A DNA stretch of 64,000 bases from contig NZ_BEYR01000001.1 in NCBI RefSeq assembly GCF_002933815.1, positions 806,001 through 870,000 on the forward strand. The letters run 5' to 3'. The notes under the pieces are model-generated. The model made no database searches. It was not told the origin of the DNA and saw only the letters and a program-made list of their open reading frames with translations. Source of the stretch: Sphingobacterium sp. HMA12 (GTDB lineage Bacteria > Bacteroidota > Bacteroidia > Sphingobacteriales > Sphingobacteriaceae). A program made the translations under genes and the position numbers. The number at the start of each line of letters is the position of its first letter. The stretch's first letter is position 1. Positions 26,088 to 35,404 of the stretch are shown one piece after another.

Positions 26088-27428
26088 TTATTTTGCGGAA
26101 CGTTTTTTATCGTCTTGTGACCTGTTTCTTTTGAAAATTTCTTTCACACCGCCTTTTGTTAAAATAAGCGTATTATAAATGCCACTTTTGTCTGCGACAA
26201 ACTCAACCGTCCTGTCGTTGTCGTCCGTTCTGAAAAATTTTGTGCTGGATTCGGGGACAAGTTCCCTTTCCATATCATTGTAATAGAGTTTGCCATCTAC
26301 GCTCAGGATCTGAATCGCATCGTATTGACCCACATAGCTTTTGTATAACGCTGTATCCAACTGTACACGATGATGCCGGTAGGGAAGTTCGACTTCTTTT
26401 CCAAAGGCAATGGCCGAAAGCCCGTAAGCGATGATATGGGACTGGGATTCATTATTGGAAAGGACCGTGACGAAAAGCCTGTCATCCGTAAAACGGTTAA
26501 AGGAACTCATGGTGCCGAAAAAGCCACCATCGTGCGCAATCAGTTGATGCCCATGGTTATAAAAAGGGTTGATGATAAAGCCATAGCCCCAGTTTTCAGC
26601 GTTGTGTGGCGTAAACATTTTTTTCTTCATTTCGGCAGACAGGATAGTGGTTCCATATAGTGCTTTGTCCCACAGGGCCAGATCTTCTACGGTCGAATAA
26701 ACGCCATCATGGCCAACATTGATCTGCCAGTTGATATAGGGATTGCGTATCAGGCCATGCTCGCTATGGCAATAGACCTTCGCCATTTTGGATACGATGG
26801 AGTCGTTGTTGCTGACCCCCGTATGCTTCATTCCGGCTTTGTCAAAGATATTTTTCCTTAAAAAGACAGCGTAGCCTTCACCTGAAACTTGCTCGATAAT
26901 TTTAGCCAACAAATAATAACCGATGTTGCTGTACGCACTTTGGCTGCCGGGTGAAAATGCATACGGAATCTGCTTGATGGCTGCATAGGCCGAGTCGCTG
27001 CTGATGCTGGATAAAGCGATTTCTTTGAAACCCATGGCCAGTCCTGAACCATGCGATAGGAGCATATGGATGCTGACACTGTCGGCTTTGGGGTAATCCG
27101 GGAAAAATTTGCTGAGTTTATCATCAAGGGATAGCTGGCCGCGATCGACCAATTGTAGGATCGCGGTGGCGGTAAATTGTTTGGTCACTGATGCCAGCTG
27201 AAATTTGGTATCTAGGGTATTGGGAATAGACCACTCATAATCGGCCTGGCCATAGGCCTTTTTGAGTAATGGGACACCGTCCCTTGACACTAGGACCGTT
27301 CCGCTAAACTGATGGATAGTGACCTGTGCCTGCATGTAGCCGACCAGTTTCACAGCTGTACGCTGTTGTCCAACAACCAGCATCGGACACAACAGGATCA
27401 ATAGGATAAGCTTCATCATAGAATGCAT
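26088..27428 (-). CDS. Serine hydrolase of the beta-lactamase/PBP4* family
   Basis: 446 residues with a signal peptide, exported. S80-V-T-K83 (in LASVTKQFTATAI) and Y166-S-N168 (in SAYSNIGYYLLAKIIEQ) are the class C-like catalytic motifs. The third motif is HDGGFFG, an HxG form, rather than KTG. With this third motif and the C-terminal extension it belongs to the general serine hydrolase/D-aminopeptidase/esterase group, and is unlikely to be a true beta-lactamase. The natural substrate is unknown. It lies 63 nt downstream of an AraC-type regulator on the same strand, which may control it or be co-transcribed with it. Confidence 0.88.
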   Translation of the reverse strand: MHSMMKLILLILLCPMLVVGQQRTAVKLVGYMQAQVTIHQFSGTVLVSRDGVPLLKKAYGQADYEWSIPNTLDTKFQLASVTKQFTATAILQLVDRGQLSLDDKLSKFFPDYPKADSVSIHMLLSHGSGLAMGFKEIALSSISSDSAYAAIKQIPYAFSPGSQSAYSNIGYYLLAKIIEQVSGEGYAVFLRKNIFDKAGMKHTGVSNNDSIVSKMAKVYCHSEHGLIRNPYINWQINVGHDGVYSTVEDLALWDKALYGTTILSAEMKKKMFTPHNAENWGYGFIINPFYNHGHQLIAHDGGFFGTMSSFNRFTDDRLFVTVLSNNESQSHIIAYGLSAIAFGKEVELPYRHHRVQLDTALYKSYVGQYDAIQILSVDGKLYYNDMERELVPESSTKFFRTDDNDRTVEFVADKSGIYNTLILTKGGVKEIFKRNRSQDDKKRSAK

Positions 27429-27491
27429 AATTTAATGATGCAGCAATGTTACCATTAAAAAAAACGCCGTCATTGTATTTTTGTAAACCCC

Positions 27492-28316
27492 TTAAATAAA
27501 AATCCATTTGATCTCGTTCCGCTCAAGGGCGGTTATCCTGGAAAAGAAAACTTTTGGTGTAAAGCCTGTTAATTTTTTAAAATCCCGGATCATGTGTGAC
27601 TGGTCAAAATAATCCACACGATAGGCCTGGCCGATGTTGTTTTTATCGTCAAGGTGGCTTTGGATGGCCGCCCGGAACCGGACTATTTTTTTGAACTGAG
27701 CCGGGCTTTTACAGATATGCTGATCGAAATGTTTATTGATCGTTGTCCGTGACCGTCCGATTTGATGCGATAATTTGGTCATGGACTGATTGAGGTTGTC
27801 GGTATCGAGCATTTCGCCGAGCACATGTTCCAGCAAAGGATCGGCAAAAGGACGGAGTTTTGAGATCCAATAGGCTTCCAGGGCCTGGATGCGCTCCCGA
27901 TGATCCGCCACGGAAAGAATGTCGGCCATCACCTCTTTATAGTCGTCGTGGGGATTAAAATCGGGGAAGGTGCCGCTGCTGTAATGCCGCAGGTCATGTG
28001 GTATAAAAGCATTTAACCCGAGGGGCTTGAAGTAGGTGGTGATTTCATTTATTTTTCCCTCGTAGCTGATCAGCACCGGCTCGTTAAAATCGCAGACCAA
28101 GTTGGTCTCTATCGGGGCCGTGGGACAATGGGTTGTGATTATTTTGTCTTGTGTGACAGAAGTTTTGGTCTGTTCGCTGATGGTCACAATGGTATAAATA
28201 CTGGGAAAGGTAAAATAAGTGACGGGCCTCTCTTTTGCGGATTTTTCCAGGATATAAAAACACGCAATATAGCGCTTCAATAGGGGACTCTCAGGTTGAT
28301 AGACTTTTAAGATCAT
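27492..28316 (-). CDS. AraC family transcriptional regulator
   Basis: 274 residues. The C-terminal 100 carry two helix-turn-helix units: MTKLSHQIGRSRTTINKHFD near 179-198 and IGQAYRVDYFDQSHMIRDFK near 231-250, followed by LTGFTPKVFF, the standard AraC signature. The N-terminal 160 residues form a sensor domain with YFTFPSIYTIVTI and ISYEGKINEITTYFKPLGLN, which resembles the DUF6597 type often found in Bacteroidota regulators. The effector is unknown. It is upstream of, and on the same strand as, the serine hydrolase, its most likely target. Confidence 0.88.
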   Translation of the reverse strand: MILKVYQPESPLLKRYIACFYILEKSAKERPVTYFTFPSIYTIVTISEQTKTSVTQDKIITTHCPTAPIETNLVCDFNEPVLISYEGKINEITTYFKPLGLNAFIPHDLRHYSSGTFPDFNPHDDYKEVMADILSVADHRERIQALEAYWISKLRPFADPLLEHVLGEMLDTDNLNQSMTKLSHQIGRSRTTINKHFDQHICKSPAQFKKIVRFRAAIQSHLDDKNNIGQAYRVDYFDQSHMIRDFKKLTGFTPKVFFSRITALERNEIKWIFI

Positions 28317-28637
28317 TTTTTATACAGCTGTTTTTTTATCCTTCTTCATGGTTAAGGGTCGTCTGATGACTTTTTTAATTGGTATTGAACGAGGCTTTAA
28401 GTTACGCTTTTAATCGATGGGACAAGCCAAGAAATCAACGGTATTTGTGAAAATTTCGGCCGGTTAAAGAATAAAAAAGTGGCGGCGTCATGCCTCATTA
28501 AATCAATGAGTTGTGTAAATTTAGCAAAGTCCGATCAGTGCTGTCAGAAAATTTTAGGGAAAATCATAGATCTGCGGATCGCGTAGTATGAACGGATCGT
28601 TGGCTTACTAGTCAATAATTTGAAAAGAAGAAGAAAA
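28317..28637. other. Intergenic region with divergent promoters
   Basis: A 321-nt AT-rich spacer between the divergent AraC and GH78 genes. A weak -7-like TAAATTTA is at 28516-28523 (+). A purine-rich GAAAAGAAGAAGAAAA just before 28638 could bind ribosomes. I see no RNA gene, repeat or palindrome that I can support. Confidence 0.4.
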
Positions 28638-31421
28638 ATGAACAGATACCTACTAAACCTATTTTATGGCATTTTTGTATGTTTTTTCTATGGTCAACCC
28701 CTTTGGGCTGCTGAAAAATCCGGCGTTTCCATTGTTCCCGATCAATTGACCTGTGAATACCAGACAAACCCGCTCGGCGTAGATCAAAGGCAGCCTCGGT
28801 TAGGCTGGATATTGCAGGCAACCAATAGCAATGCGTATGGCCAGAGACAGCGCGCTTACCGAATTCTGGTGGATACGGACTCAGCTGCATTGGCCCACAA
28901 AAAAGGGGGCTGCTGGGATTCCGGTTGGATTCAATCATCCGATACACAACATATCCCGTATCAAGGTAAATCGCTGACTTCGGACCACGTCTATTTTTGG
29001 TGTGTTGCCGTTCAGGACGAACAAGGGAGTATATCATCGTATAGCCCGATCGCAAAATGGACAAGCGCACTATTTGACGAAAAGGACTGGACATCCAGCT
29101 GGATCGGAACAGGGGATAGCTTTCACCCGAAGGCAAAAGACTGTAATCTGGATGATCCCTGGTTCCGGAAAACGGTAACACTGGAGGACGCCGTTGCGGA
29201 TGCCCGGATCTATGTCGCCTCGATCGGATTTCACGAACTCTATGTCAATGGGAAAAAAATCGGAAACCCGATTTTAACACCCGCAGTGACCGATCATAGC
29301 AAGCGGGCCCGGTATGTCACCTATGACATTGCGCCGTATCTGCATCGGGGTCAGAATACAATCGCCTTTTGGCTGGGTACCGGCTGGTCCATTTATGCGC
29401 CTTATGCAACGGCGGACAAACCCCGCGGTCCCATTCTTCGTGCACAGGCCTGTCTGTACGATGCAAGCGGAAAACAGCTCGCCGTGATCTCAACGGATAA
29501 AAGCTGGAAAACACACCCGAGCCCCAATAAGCTCCTGGGGAATTGGTCGCCGAACAATTTTGGCGGTGAATTGTTCGACGCGAATAAAGATATTCCAAAT
29601 TGGAATTTGCCGGACTTTTCGGATCAATCCTGGAAGCATGCGAAGGAATTTCAGCCTAAGCTTGTGTTATCTGCCCAGGCTGTTGAAGACAATATTCTTT
29701 TTAAGGAAATCCGTCCAGTAGATATAACATCCCTGCCAAATGGTGATTATCGGGTTGATATGGGCGTTAATTTTGCGGGGTGGACCGAGATCGAAGTCAA
29801 AGGCAGTCCGGGTAAACGGATTGATTTCCTATATTCCGAACGCTCGCAGGAGGAGATGACCTTTAAAAATCGAAGTGCCTATATCGTCGGGCCAACGGGG
29901 CAGGGTACGTTCAGAAATAGGTTCAACTATAGTTCTGGCCGATGGATTACAATCCGGGGGGCAAAGGAAAAGCCGGAGCTGAGTGCGATAAAAGGATGGG
30001 CCATCCGTACCGGATTTATGCCGGTTACTGAATTTAGCTGTTCAGATAGTTTACAGAACTGGATCTATGACCGTATCGTATGGACCTACAGCAATCTTTC
30101 CCTGGGGGGAATGATCGTCGATTGTCCACAACGCGAACGTATGGGCTACGGGGGCGATGCGCATGCCACCTCAGAAACGGGTATGGCCAACTTCAACATG
30201 GCTGCATTCTATGAAAAATGGATGCAGGACTGGCGCGATGTGCAGGGCACCGAGTCTATGGTGGGCGATATGAACGATCCATCCTGGGCCCGAATAAAAG
30301 AAACCAGCGGCCGTATATTCAATAATGGGATCCTTCCGCATACAGCCCCTACGTATTGGGGTGGTGGTGGTCCGGCCTGGGGTGGAATTGTCGTTATGCT
30401 TCCTTGGAGTCATTATCAGCAATATGGTGACCTGAACATATTAAAAAACAATTTCAATCTGATCAAGACCTGGATCGCGTACATCAATACCCATGTACAG
30501 GATAACATCCTCCAGCCCTATGGTGGTACCTGGGACTTTTTGGGGGATTGGCTGTGGCCAAATGCGACTGCAGAGGGAATGAATAACAACAAAGCTGAAA
30601 ACATTTGTTTCAATAACCTGTACAGGGTATACAACCTGCGGACCGCTGTCCGGATTGCTTTGGCGATCGGCGAAAAGGAGCATGCACAGGTATGGGAGCA
30701 ACAAGCCGATCTAGCAGCGGATGCCATTAACAGCTTATTTTACAATACACAATTGCATCTGTATGCTGATGGTTCGATGGCCAATCAGGCGCTGGCGCTG
30801 TTGTCAGAAGTGGCAAAAGCGGATGACAGGGAAAAGATTCTTGAACAGCTGGCACAGGATATCATGGTCAACCGTCGGGGGCATATCCATGCAGGTATCA
30901 CTGGTGGCGCATTGCTGTTCAAGTACTTGCGGTCTGCAGGTCGTCATGATCTGCTGTATAGCATGCTGAAACAGGAAACCTACCCGAGCTGGGGATATAT
31001 GAAGGCCAATGGAGCCACAACGATATGGGAAATGTGGGAAAAAGACCTGCCGGGACATTCACTCCTCCATAGTTCATTTCTATATCCCGGCGCATGGTAT
31101 ATCGATGGGCTTGCCGGGATAAAACCATTGAACCCGGGATATCGCTCCTTTGTCATTCAGGTACCCAGAAGCCGGGAGGTGCCTATCAGCTGGGTGAAGA
31201 CATCTTTTAGGTCGCCCTGCGGTCTGATCAAGATCCACTGGCAAAGGGATGCGGACAAACTGCAGCTGGAGGCGGTCGTTCCGCCCAATACGACAGCGAC
31301 CCTAAAGGTGCCGAAGGAAGATCATATATTGATGCTGCCGGATGACAAAAGGATCCGTCCGCTAGCACCGGAAGATCATTACCTGGTCTTTGAATTGCAG
31401 CCCGGCGCATATCATTTTTAA
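28638..31421 (+). CDS. Alpha-L-rhamnosidase, GH78
   Basis: 927 residues from the ATG at 28638 with a signal peptide, placing it in the periplasm or on the surface. It removes terminal alpha-L-rhamnose from pectic side chains, glycosides or rhamnogalacturonan oligomers. The N-terminal Ig-like and beta-sandwich modules (LTCEYQTNPLGVDQRQPRLG, then ARIYVASIGFHELYVNGKKI) are followed by the (alpha/alpha)6 barrel. That barrel carries DCPQRERMGYGGDAHATSET, which holds the acidic catalytic residues, and GATTIWEMWEKD, whose Glu fits the general base. The C-terminal beta domain ends near GAYHF. It is a single-gene unit with its own terminator. A rhamnogalacturonan-type SusCD-GH105 locus lies 12 kb downstream, which fits a shared substrate. 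Confidence 0.92.
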   Translation: MNRYLLNLFYGIFVCFFYGQPLWAAEKSGVSIVPDQLTCEYQTNPLGVDQRQPRLGWILQATNSNAYGQRQRAYRILVDTDSAALAHKKGGCWDSGWIQSSDTQHIPYQGKSLTSDHVYFWCVAVQDEQGSISSYSPIAKWTSALFDEKDWTSSWIGTGDSFHPKAKDCNLDDPWFRKTVTLEDAVADARIYVASIGFHELYVNGKKIGNPILTPAVTDHSKRARYVTYDIAPYLHRGQNTIAFWLGTGWSIYAPYATADKPRGPILRAQACLYDASGKQLAVISTDKSWKTHPSPNKLLGNWSPNNFGGELFDANKDIPNWNLPDFSDQSWKHAKEFQPKLVLSAQAVEDNILFKEIRPVDITSLPNGDYRVDMGVNFAGWTEIEVKGSPGKRIDFLYSERSQEEMTFKNRSAYIVGPTGQGTFRNRFNYSSGRWITIRGAKEKPELSAIKGWAIRTGFMPVTEFSCSDSLQNWIYDRIVWTYSNLSLGGMIVDCPQRERMGYGGDAHATSETGMANFNMAAFYEKWMQDWRDVQGTESMVGDMNDPSWARIKETSGRIFNNGILPHTAPTYWGGGGPAWGGIVVMLPWSHYQQYGDLNILKNNFNLIKTWIAYINTHVQDNILQPYGGTWDFLGDWLWPNATAEGMNNNKAENICFNNLYRVYNLRTAVRIALAIGEKEHAQVWEQQADLAADAINSLFYNTQLHLYADGSMANQALALLSEVAKADDREKILEQLAQDIMVNRRGHIHAGITGGALLFKYLRSAGRHDLLYSMLKQETYPSWGYMKANGATTIWEMWEKDLPGHSLLHSSFLYPGAWYIDGLAGIKPLNPGYRSFVIQVPRSREVPISWVKTSFRSPCGLIKIHWQRDADKLQLEAVVPPNTTATLKVPKEDHILMLPDDKRIRPLAPEDHYLVFELQPGAYHF

Positions 31422-31450
31422 GCTACGGTACGAAAATTTTTTTTACTCTT

Positions 31451-31488
31451 AACTTCTGACTATTGTTGTTTAATGGTCAGAAGTTTTT
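31451..31488 (+). terminator. Intrinsic terminator of the GH78 gene
   Basis: AACTTCTGAC (31451-31460) and GTCAGAAGTT (31476-31485) form a perfect 10-bp stem around a 15-nt loop, and a T-run (31484-31488) follows at once. Confidence 0.8.
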
Positions 31489-31495
31489 ATATTTG
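31488..31495 (+). promoter_or_regulatory. -7 element for the small ORF at 31580
   Basis: TATATTTG, an exact TAnnTTTG match, abuts the GH78 terminator and lies 84 nt before the ATG at 31580. Confidence 0.45.
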
Positions 31496-31579
31496 TTTCG
31501 TACAACAACGACACTATAGCCGATTTGATTTGGGACAGTCTTTTTGAGCTATAGTATTGGTCAAAAAATGACGTGAAAG

Positions 31580-31816
31580 ATGAAATATTACTTACTAACC
31601 TTTGCTGTTTCGGCCCAGGTGCTGGCCAAACGTGCTGACCTAATCACCTATCTAAGTCGGCATATTGCTGATTTAAAATACATTTCAGCAGATTTACAGG
31701 ATAAACTGTGTACGATTACCGTGCGAACCTTAAAACGTGATGAAGCGGCCATTCTTAATCTTATAGCGATCAGGGGGTTTAAAGCTGCGTTTTTGTCAGC
31801 GACTGAAAGTTCTTAA
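31580..31816 (+). CDS. Small hypothetical protein, 78 aa
   Basis: 78 residues starting with ATG and preceded by a plausible -7 box. The composition (VSAQVLAKRADLITYLSRHI, then DLQDKLCTITVRTLKRDEAA) looks like a soluble alpha/beta protein with two helices and a central strand. It has no signal peptide, which differs from everything around it. I do not recognise a family. It sits alone between the GH78 terminator and the regulatory region of the next SusCD operon, so it could be an independent gene or a regulator of that operon. Confidence 0.55.
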   Translation: MKYYLLTFAVSAQVLAKRADLITYLSRHIADLKYISADLQDKLCTITVRTLKRDEAAILNLIAIRGFKAAFLSATESS

Positions 31817-31866
31817 CGACAGTCGCTGTTCAGCCACGTAACCGCTCTCTCTTATTAGAAAAAAAA

Positions 31867-31910
31867 TCTACTAGTTTAGTATACATTATTTGTTTTTATT
31901 CTTACATTTG
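31867..31910 (+). promoter_or_regulatory. Palindromic operator plus -7 box (RMC locus 1)
   Basis: TCTACTAGTTTAGTATA (31867-31883) is a near-palindrome of the form TCTAYWA-n3-TWRTAGA with one mismatch. TACATTTG at 31903-31910 is the -7 box, 19 nt further on. The palindrome centre falls near -41 of the predicted transcript, the usual place for a class II activator. The same pair of elements, with 18- and 17-nt spacing, precedes the SusC units at 54008 and 62131. Confidence 0.65.
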
Positions 31911-31923
31911 TTTTATCGTAGTT

Positions 31924-31938
31924 TCAATTGGCGTTGGC
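31924..31938 (+). repeat. 15-mer leader motif, copy 1
   Basis: TCAATTGGCGTTGGC. It begins 14 nt after the -7 box, so it lies at the extreme 5' end of the transcript, and it ends 33 nt before the leader-peptide ATG (last base to A). Identical copies occur at 53748, 53961 and 62084 and all four face the same way. Confidence 0.8.
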
Positions 31939-31970
31939 GACGATCTAATCACAATCTAAACAAAGTAAAA

Positions 31971-32066
31971 ATGAAACAGCATTATCTAAACCATCCTTTC
32001 AACGTAAGTCAAATACCCTTCCCAGATGCACATGTAGCGTTCTCAGCGCGACGAATGTGTTGCTAG
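31971..32066 (+). CDS. RMC leader peptide 1 (31 aa)
   Basis: A 31-codon ORF, ATG at 31971 to TAG at 32064, beginning MKQHYLNHPFNV and ending FSARRMCC. The ends of the three leader ORFs in this window agree at protein level (Arg-Met-Cys-x-stop) and at DNA level (CGAATGTGTNGCT then AG or GA), whereas their N-terminal parts are unrelated. It lies 119 nt before the SusC start. The Cys codons right at the end suit a ribosome-stalling sensor of cysteinyl-tRNA. Translation is inferred from conservation. Confidence 0.7.
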   Translation: MKQHYLNHPFNVSQIPFPDAHVAFSARRMCC

Positions 32067-32105
32067 TACTTTTTCTCCAATTTTCCAGATAACAGGAACA
32101 ACAGG

Positions 32106-32139
32106 CTATTTATTGCTTGCTGTCCTCGGCTATAAATAG
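32106..32139 (+). promoter_or_regulatory. Hairpin between leader ORF and susC (locus 1)
   Basis: CTATTTAT (32106-32113) pairs with ATAAATAG (32132-32139) around an 18-nt loop. It is weaker than the hairpins in the same position at loci 2 and 3, and no T-run follows. Confidence 0.4.
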
Positions 32140-32185
32140 GTTTATGGCCTGCACATCTATTTTTTTTAAACTAAACTTTCTACCT

Positions 32186-35100
32186 ATGAAAAAGAGAAGA
32201 ATACTGCATTATTCTGCCTATCTGTTACTGGCAGGCCTGGCCGCAAAGCCATGTTATACCTACGCACAGGATGCGCCAAAAACGATTATAAATGCCTCCT
32301 TTAGAGGACTGGTTATTGATGCCGAAAATGGGCAGGCGATCGAAGGGGCCACGGTCAAGCTCTATGGCGTCACCCATGCCGTGACGACAGACAGAAAGGG
32401 CAATTTTGCTTTTGTTACCGGACAAAAACTGCCGGCACGTGTCGTGGTATCTTCTGTCGGTTATAAAGAACAGGTAGCCCTCATTCAGGAACAGGGGGAT
32501 ACCGTACGTTTGGTGCGGGATGATCGGGCACTCGAAGAGGTTGTCGTGGTGGGCTATGGTACGCAAAAGCGGAAAGATTTTACCGGTGCAGCAGCCAGTA
32601 TCTCGGCTGAGGCGATCAAAGATGTTCCCGTCCAAAGTTTTGACCAGGCCTTGGCTGGCAAAGCCTCAGGAGTCAGTATTTCTTTACCGAATGGCTTGCT
32701 CAATAACCCGCCGGTCATCCGCGTGCGGGGACTCAATTCGATATCCCTCAGTTCATACCCCTTGATCGTCATTGACGGTATTCCCGTGAATACGGGCAAT
32801 ATCGGTTCGTCCAACGTGGCCAACAATCCGCTCGCGGATATCAATCCGTCGGATATCGAATCCATTGATGTCTTAAAGGATGCGGCTTCGACCTCCATCT
32901 ATGGCTCACGGGCGGCTGGGGGCGTACTGATCGTGACGACAAAAAAGGGAAAACAGGGGCGCGCAAAGGTCACCTATGATGTCTGGGGATCGGCTGTCTC
33001 CGCAGCACGCCTGCCCAAACTACTGAATGCCACTCAGTATATAGCCATTAAAAATGAAGCGGTACTGAACAACAAGATTTTGTCAGGAAACGGGAATAAT
33101 GACAAGGTGGCCAGTGAACTGTTCTTTCCGCAGTACGACGCCAATGGCAAGCTGGTCGAAACCAATTGGTATGATCATGTCTATAACACGGGCTATAGCC
33201 ACAATCATAGCCTCGCCGTGAGCGGAGCCAATGCAAATACGCAGTACTATTTTTCGGCAAATTACTCGGATCAGGAGGGCTTCTTTGCAAAAAACAGTTT
33301 TGACCGCAAGGGCCTGCGCTTTAATATCGAACATAAGGTAAATGACTGGTTTGCGCTGGGAAGCAATTTGACTTATAACAATACGTTCAACGATGCCAAA
33401 AATTCGGGCTCATTGCCCAGCAGCCAGTTGCTGCTGATCGGCGGCGCACGGTTGGCGCTGGTATTGCCGCCAAACGTAGCGGCTTATAAGGAGGACGGTA
33501 CCTACAATTTGAGCAGTACGGGTTTATTGGGACCCGGAGCCAACTTATTTACAAATACACTGTACAATCCGGAGGCGCTCTTTGCCTACAGTAAATATAC
33601 CACTGGTAATGATCATATCCTGGGCAATGTGCATGCTTCGCTCAACTTGTTGAAGAATCTCAAATTCACGACGACCTATGCCGTAGACCGTAACCTCTCG
33701 ACCACCAAAACCTATTTGAGCCCCAATCTGGGTTCATCAGGCTATTCAAACGGTGGATCGGTCAGTAATGTAAGCAGCCTCCGCAACAACTGGAATTTTA
33801 CCAATAGCTTGAGTTATGATCAAGTTTTTGCCGAAAAGCATGCCTTGTCGTTCCTAGTGGGTTACGATATACAAAAATATGACAACGATAGTTGGAATGC
33901 ATCGCAAAACAACGCATCTGATCCATTTTTTGAAAACTTTCAGGGCAATTGGACAACTCTTTCCGGCGCAGGCGGGAGTATTTCTGAGCGTTTCTACCGC
34001 TCCACCTTTGTAAGGGCTACCTATAATTATAACAAACGTTATTTCCTGACGGCTAATTTTAGGAGAGACGGCAATTCGGCTCTTGGTGCCAACAACAAGT
34101 ACGGTGATTTTGGTGGGCTGTCACTGGGCTGGTCTGTTTTTGAAGAAGATTTCTATAAGAACGGCAGCCTGGCAAACCTGCTGGGCGACTTGCGCTTCCG
34201 CGGGAGCTGGGGTAAGGTCGGAAATGGTAATCTCTCGGCCTATGAATCGCTCAACCTGTATAGTTCATCGCTCTATGGAACAGCGCCTACCTGGAGCATC
34301 TCGCAGGCAGGCAATCCGGATCTGGGCTGGGAGACTTCCGAACAGACCAATCTGGGGCTGAGCCTGGATCTGGCACACAAACGCCTACATGTGGATGTGG
34401 ATTATTTTAGGAACAACGTAAATGGACTCATTCTGGATGTGCCACAATCGCCTTCAAAGGGTATCCCGGGCAATAGCATCCTCAAAAATGTCGGCAGCAT
34501 GTATAACCGGGGGATCGAGTTTGCCATCAGTGGGGATATCGTCCGAAAAGGGGATTTTGCCTGGAACTCATCGCTTAATTTTACCCATGTAAAAAATAAG
34601 GTCACATCCCTTTCTGAGGGCAATGCGGATATCATTGGCTATACGCATACCACCACTGAAGCCAATAATATTACACGTGTAGGCTACGCGGTGGGCAGCC
34701 TGTACGGTGCTTTAACCGACGGTGTAAATCCTGAAAATGGACAGCGGATATTTATCAATAAAAATGGCGAGCGCGTGCAATATAGCGCTGCTGTGGCCTC
34801 CGGGCAAAGTAATTGGACTTATCTTGACGGCAGCGTCGCCAGTCCGATCACCGTAGGAGACTATCGGGTATTGGGTACAGCGCTACCAACCTGGTATGGC
34901 GGTTTTAATAATTCCTTTCGGTATAAATCCTTTGATGCGGCGGTCAACTTCACCTTTGCCGGCGGCAATAAGGTCATGAATGGTACACGGGGTACGCTTC
35001 TGGACCAGCGCTTTTACAACAACTCGGTCGAGGTGCTCGATAGGTGGACCACAGCAGGGCAGCAGACCGACATTCCACGATTGGTCTATAATGATGTGAT

Positions 35101-35392
35101 ATCAAATGGTTCTGCCGGATTTTCCATTGACCAGAATGCTGAGAAGGCTGATTTCCTACGTTTGCAACAGCTTACCTTGGGCTATACATTCCGTGGAAAC
35201 CTGTTTAATACCATCGGTCTTTCCAGCATCCGTATCTACGGGCAGGCATCCAATCTATTCTTGATTACAGGGTATTCGGGCACAGATCCGGAGTCTTCCT
35301 CGAATGGAAATTCCAATACCTCAATTGGCGTGGAAAAGAATTCGATCGGCCAGGGGCGCACCTGGACGGCTGGTTTAAATGTCTCATTCTAA
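32186..35392 (+). CDS. SusC/RagA TonB-dependent receptor (RMC locus 1)
   Basis: 1068 residues from the ATG at 32186 (MKKRRILHYSAYLLLAGLAA). An upstream in-frame start at 32117 would add 23 residues that precede the signal peptide. A carboxypeptidase-like domain (IEGATVKLYGVTHAVTTDRK, then GNFAFVTGQKLP) is followed by the TonB plug (EEVVVVGYGTQKRKDFTGAA, then IDVLKDAASTSIYGSRAAGG) and a barrel ending TAGLNVSF. There is no STN domain. The VTHxVxTDxxGxFxFVTGQ segment is shared with the receptors at 54008 and 62131 but not with those at 3352 and 43303. It is followed 12 nt later by its SusD and then by two peptidase genes, so a peptide is the likely ligand. Confidence 0.94.
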   Translation: MKKRRILHYSAYLLLAGLAAKPCYTYAQDAPKTIINASFRGLVIDAENGQAIEGATVKLYGVTHAVTTDRKGNFAFVTGQKLPARVVVSSVGYKEQVALIQEQGDTVRLVRDDRALEEVVVVGYGTQKRKDFTGAAASISAEAIKDVPVQSFDQALAGKASGVSISLPNGLLNNPPVIRVRGLNSISLSSYPLIVIDGIPVNTGNIGSSNVANNPLADINPSDIESIDVLKDAASTSIYGSRAAGGVLIVTTKKGKQGRAKVTYDVWGSAVSAARLPKLLNATQYIAIKNEAVLNNKILSGNGNNDKVASELFFPQYDANGKLVETNWYDHVYNTGYSHNHSLAVSGANANTQYYFSANYSDQEGFFAKNSFDRKGLRFNIEHKVNDWFALGSNLTYNNTFNDAKNSGSLPSSQLLLIGGARLALVLPPNVAAYKEDGTYNLSSTGLLGPGANLFTNTLYNPEALFAYSKYTTGNDHILGNVHASLNLLKNLKFTTTYAVDRNLSTTKTYLSPNLGSSGYSNGGSVSNVSSLRNNWNFTNSLSYDQVFAEKHALSFLVGYDIQKYDNDSWNASQNNASDPFFENFQGNWTTLSGAGGSISERFYRSTFVRATYNYNKRYFLTANFRRDGNSALGANNKYGDFGGLSLGWSVFEEDFYKNGSLANLLGDLRFRGSWGKVGNGNLSAYESLNLYSSSLYGTAPTWSISQAGNPDLGWETSEQTNLGLSLDLAHKRLHVDVDYFRNNVNGLILDVPQSPSKGIPGNSILKNVGSMYNRGIEFAISGDIVRKGDFAWNSSLNFTHVKNKVTSLSEGNADIIGYTHTTTEANNITRVGYAVGSLYGALTDGVNPENGQRIFINKNGERVQYSAAVASGQSNWTYLDGSVASPITVGDYRVLGTALPTWYGGFNNSFRYKSFDAAVNFTFAGGNKVMNGTRGTLLDQRFYNNSVEVLDRWTTAGQQTDIPRLVYNDVISNGSAGFSIDQNAEKADFLRLQQLTLGYTFRGNLFNTIGLSSIRIYGQASNLFLITGYSGTDPESSSNGNSNTSIGVEKNSIGQGRTWTAGLNVSF

Positions 35393-35404
35393 AAATCTGA
35401 AAAC

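Noticed and set aside
26088..27428. Second beta-lactamase
   Set aside because: The third motif is HxG rather than KTG and the C-terminal part is extended, so a general serine hydrolase is more likely.
28612..29181. 189-codon minus-strand frame covering the start of the GH78 gene
   Set aside because: It overlaps the signal peptide and N-terminal domain of a well-supported GH78 and has no domain of its own.
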